This document shows positions 60,911 through 64,000 of a stretch of DNA of 64,000 bases, piece after piece. Position 1 is the first letter of the stretch. The number at the start of each line of letters is the position of its first letter. The stretch comes from Albifimbria verrucaria (lineage: Eukaryota; Ascomycota; Sordariomycetes; Hypocreales; Stachybotryaceae), in the NCBI GenBank assembly GCA_020081605.1, contig JAHREC010000062.1:2542001-2606000 (forward strand), read 5' to 3'. The notes beneath the pieces are model-generated. The model was not told the DNA's origin and did no database searches. It worked only from the letters and a program-made list of their open reading frames with translations. The translations under genes and the position numbers were made by a program.

Positions 60911-62621
60911 TTTGAAAGTTGTTTCGTGTTGCGGAAGGGACAGGAAAGATTGTTGGTTTTGTGTGTGTAAAGTTGGATTATTGGTTCAACGCGAAGAATG
61001 AATGATAGAACCAGCTACCGAGTCGTTAAGGATTGATTGATTAGTCGTTAGAAGCTAAAGAAGGGTGTAAAATTGAATGATAAACGACGGTGCTACCAAG
61101 CAAAGCAAGCCAGTGCTTTTGAGACACGCGAAAGAGAAGCGAAAGAAAAGGAAGGTGGATGAGAGGCCAAGGTTGGTTGGTTGGTGAGGTGAGTGGTGTA
61201 AAACATGTTCTGGAGGTGGGATGAAGGCTCATATTAATGCTCGCGGGTCGCAGGTAGGAAAGAGCATGAAGAGGGCCTTCGGAAGCGATACGGCTCTAAG
61301 GATCAAGTGTCGCAGGTGCGGTACCATGGCGACATGCACCCGGTACCCCTTCCGACAAAAGAGGGCTAGGATGGGAGTTCAGACGATCGACGGTCCTTGG
61401 AGAGTCCGGAATCTGGTGCAAAGAATTGGGTGCCAAGGCTGACCAAGCTCCTTGACAGGCAACATGGGGATGCAGAACTGGGTGCGCGGGCCACGAGCAT
61501 GCAAGGAACCAGCGTATTTGGTGGGACGGATTGCCTCATCGGGCAAATGAGAGAAGAGACGGAGGTGTTTCGTTTGGGGCGAAGCGAAGCCGGGAAGAAG
61601 GACGTTGAAACAGATAGCAAAGGGACGATATAGCAGTTTCGGAGGCTGCTAGTGGTGGGAGCCCGGCGACCCATGGCGACCCATGACCGGGCCACACGAC
61701 GTCCGACCACCCCGAAACGTTACTGATACACGGGGTTTCGCCAGTCCCCGTCTCGGCGCCGCCACAGCGCTGCATCCCGTTGCGCCTTGGTACCTTGGGC
61801 CAATCAGCAGGCCGTGGGTGCGTGAAGCGTGCCTTTAGCCACAGCCATTTTGTTTCTTGACGAGCCGTCAGCGTGCAGCGCGTCGTCTCGTGGCAATTGA
61901 CCGTCGTCGTCCATCCCATGTCAGGAGGCAGTCGCAGCAGGGACGGCAAGAGAGATTATTCGCTCCTCCTGCCCAAGAACTCAGTCGACATTTGAGACCC
62001 TGCCAAGACCTGTGCTGATGGGGAAAGAAACTGACAGCTGCAGGATCCGGGTGTGATCGCCATGTTTGAGGCCGGACAAGCAACCTGTGGTAATGCCGGG
62101 AGTGGGCGACGCATTGCTGCCCGCGACATTGTTTATGCTTGCCTGCAGAGAATCGATGAGCTACATAGCAGGCTAGCAGGAAAAGAGAGGATACGTTCTG
62201 GAAAAGACGTGATGGGTGGATTCGACTCGGAGTTTTGCCTGAGGTCTAAAACAAAGAACTGCAAGTGCAGCTGCCGGTGACGCGCTTTCCGGATTCATCC
62301 CTAAGTTACTGCATGTCCTTGAAGCCCATTGGGTACCTTAAAATCCTTTAAAGTAAGGCGCGATGCGTCATGTACGACCTCCTGCTCCTTCCCCGGCGCT
62401 TCTCAAGCAGGCACTTGCCTCGTTATCCCTCACCTGCCCTTACATGCCCTTGCCTCGCCTTGCCTATTAAACTACTCAACTTATCAGCCTGATAACCATA
62501 ATGCGACAACCATCACCACCATTCCACATTGAGCCGCATGACCGATCTCCCGCCTTTCCAAATTCATGATTATCAAGAATCAGCTAATATACACAAGCGC
62601 CCTCCTTCTTCCCCATCACAC
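60911..62621. other. Intergenic region upstream of the Rds1-like gene
   Basis: About 1.7 kb, no supported gene. Purine-rich on the plus strand from 61000 to 61200, which would be a C/T-rich leader on the coding (minus) strand. A CCTTGCC pyrimidine tract at about 62430-62465 resembles the one upstream of MKT1. Confidence 0.5.
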
Positions 62622-64000
62622 CTACAGCGCCAACATCAAACCTGCCAGCAACGCAATGGCCAACGTTCCAGCTGACGCCACGGTCCTGACTCCGGACGAA
62701 TGGCCCCCATCGCCAGCCTTGTCGCCGTCTGCCCCTCCCTTGGTCGAGTTGTTGTTGCCCTGTCCAGCCTCTTGATCCTGTTCCCCTGTCGTTCCCTCAG
62801 GCTGAATCACAATCCAATCCTCCACCTTGGCTGTGCCCTCCGCCAGGGCCTGTGCCTGCTCCTCTGTGCACGTTCCAGGGACGTCTGCCAGGTAGCAGAT
62901 GCTCTTCATCGCCTTAGGCTTCTCGCTCAGCACATTCCTAATGTTGAGCGGTCCTTTACTTGCATAGTCTCTGTTGGCGGAAAGCGTCGTCTTGCCGGTT
63001 GCAACATCCTGTCCAGACATGGCACGCTGAAAGATACGATACATCGTCTCCGGCTGGTAAGCCGACGCTGCATGTCCAGCTTGGAAAATGCGCGAAAAGG
63101 AGAGGTTGCCATGTTGACGCACAAGCCCGCCGTCGTATGTTTCATTCGTCTTGATCGAGGCATAACCTGCAGACCGGAACTCTGTCGCTCCTGGGAAGTC
63201 CAAGAAGAGTGTCAGGTTCTCGGCGCCGAACCCTATATAGAACAAGTCGTCAGCCATTGGCATTATGCAAATCATGAAAAATATTCATGACCAGTTGGCT
63301 CAGTCATTGGTAGGCTTACAATTACAGCGGTAGTCACGGTCGCCGTGATAGAGCACCACGCTGACACCGTCATGAAGAATGTGCTCTAGAGATGACCTAT
63401 CCCTGATAACGGGATCGCCTGTTCCTTCGAAGAAGGCTGTGATCGTGGCTGTCGACGCTGCGCTAAAGTTGAGTGGCACGCCGAGTTCCTCGAGAACCCA
63501 TTCCTGGTTGAAAAAGAGGTTTCGATATTCCTCCGGTACGATTACCTTGTTAGACTGCGTTATGTCATATTCGTCGTTCTGGAGTGCTGTCAGTCATAGG
63601 TCACTCGACTGTCATGCGTTCGCAAAGAGAGTTCTTGCCTTGGAATATATCGAGTATTGGCCTTGCACGGTCTGAAAGCACATTCCAGTAGCGGCGGTGC
63701 ACAACTCGTTTACACTTTGGTAGGCTCCAGTTCCACGAGGGTCGTTCTTTTTGGCCGCAGCCCTGCAGCTCTGTAGCAGGGCATAGCAACCAGTTTCAGG
63801 GGCAGTAAGGTTTCCCATGGCTTCATCGTAAACCTCTTTGCTGTATGCTTGAATACCGTAAGTGTTGTTGATTGCAAATTCGGGGAAGCCCTGCATCTGA
63901 GCCTCCAGGTCGATACCACCATTTCCAAGTCCCAAAACACTGAGATCAAGAGTGGTGGCATTGGAGTGCGGGCTTTGCTTAGATCCGATTAGATCGTTCT
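62622..64000 (-). CDS. Serine carboxypeptidase (family S10), GPI-anchored, 5' part cut by window edge
   Basis: C-terminal part of a secreted alpha/beta-hydrolase that removes C-terminal residues from peptides. The catalytic Asp lies in VVLYHGDRDYRCNW and the catalytic His in IFQAGHAASAYQP; the active-site Ser (GESYG) would lie beyond base 64000. Intron at 63233-63319 splits the Trp of YRCNW. Another intron lies at about 63575-63655, between YSIYSKARTLFAN and NDEYDITQSNKVIVPEEY, with unclear boundaries. Four Cys in the ETGCYALLQSCRAAAKK to NELCTAATGMCF stretch fit the S10 insert disulphides. The C-terminus has a Ser/Gly/Asn-rich stalk and a hydrophobic tail (TLAIALLAGLMLAL), indicating a GPI anchor and a wall or membrane location. 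The stop is at 62622. Confidence 0.92.

Overview
This window is nuclear DNA from a filamentous ascomycete, most likely a Sordariomycete of the order Hypocreales. The genes carry short spliceosomal introns (about 45-95 nt, GT-AG), intergenic spacers run from 0.2 to 4.8 kb, and the gene set is typical of that group: Vps54, Mkt1, a DCW1/DFG5 cell-wall enzyme, an Ams2/Spt21 GATA factor, an Rds1 ferritin-like protein and DUF4188/DUF4048 proteins. The species cannot be fixed from sequence alone. I see no prokaryotic, phage, CRISPR, transposon or confident tRNA/rRNA signal.

Layout, left to right. 1-5.0 kb: DNA polymerase alpha subunit B (+) converges with the spliceosomal protein MFAP1 (-). 5.6-6.7 kb: RmlD/MAT2B-like reductase (+). 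8-11 kb: a RA-PH domain adaptor (+). 11.5-12.7 kb: farnesyl diphosphate synthase (-). 13.6-15.7 kb: APC8/Cdc23 (+). 15.7-20.3 kb: gene-free. 20.6-21.0 kb: small secreted protein (+). 22.4-28.7 kb: Vps54 (-) and MCM5 (+), head to head. 29.4-33.2 kb: Ams2/Spt21 (-). 34.6-37.2 kb: 3-hydroxyisobutyryl-CoA hydrolase (-) and SmD2 (+), head to head. 37.4-41.3 kb: dihydroxyacetone kinase (-) and DFG5/DCW1 (-). 43.7-47.6 kb: DUF4188 (-) and DUF4048 (-). 49.3-52.6 kb: a Lig4-like DNA ligase (+). 52.9-54.2 kb: 2OG-Fe(II) oxygenase (-). 55.9-58.7 kb: Mkt1 (+). 59.9-60.9 kb: Rds1-like ferritin fold (-). 62.6-64 kb: serine carboxypeptidase S10 (-), cut by the right edge.

Nearly all of these are housekeeping genes and there is no obvious metabolic cluster. 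Several belong to the cell-cycle/replication programme (POL12, MCM5, APC8, the histone-gene regulator Ams2/Spt21, a DNA ligase). The MCM5 promoter has a tight cluster of three ACGCGAC boxes that look like MBF (G1/S) sites. POL12 and AMS2 have weaker versions.

The dominant anomaly is technical. Almost every conserved gene is broken by single missing bases, nearly always in C or G runs, while SmD2 is intact. This looks like systematic homopolymer under-calling, not pseudogenisation. CDS coordinates below therefore give the whole gene from start to stop, introns and apparent frameshifts included.
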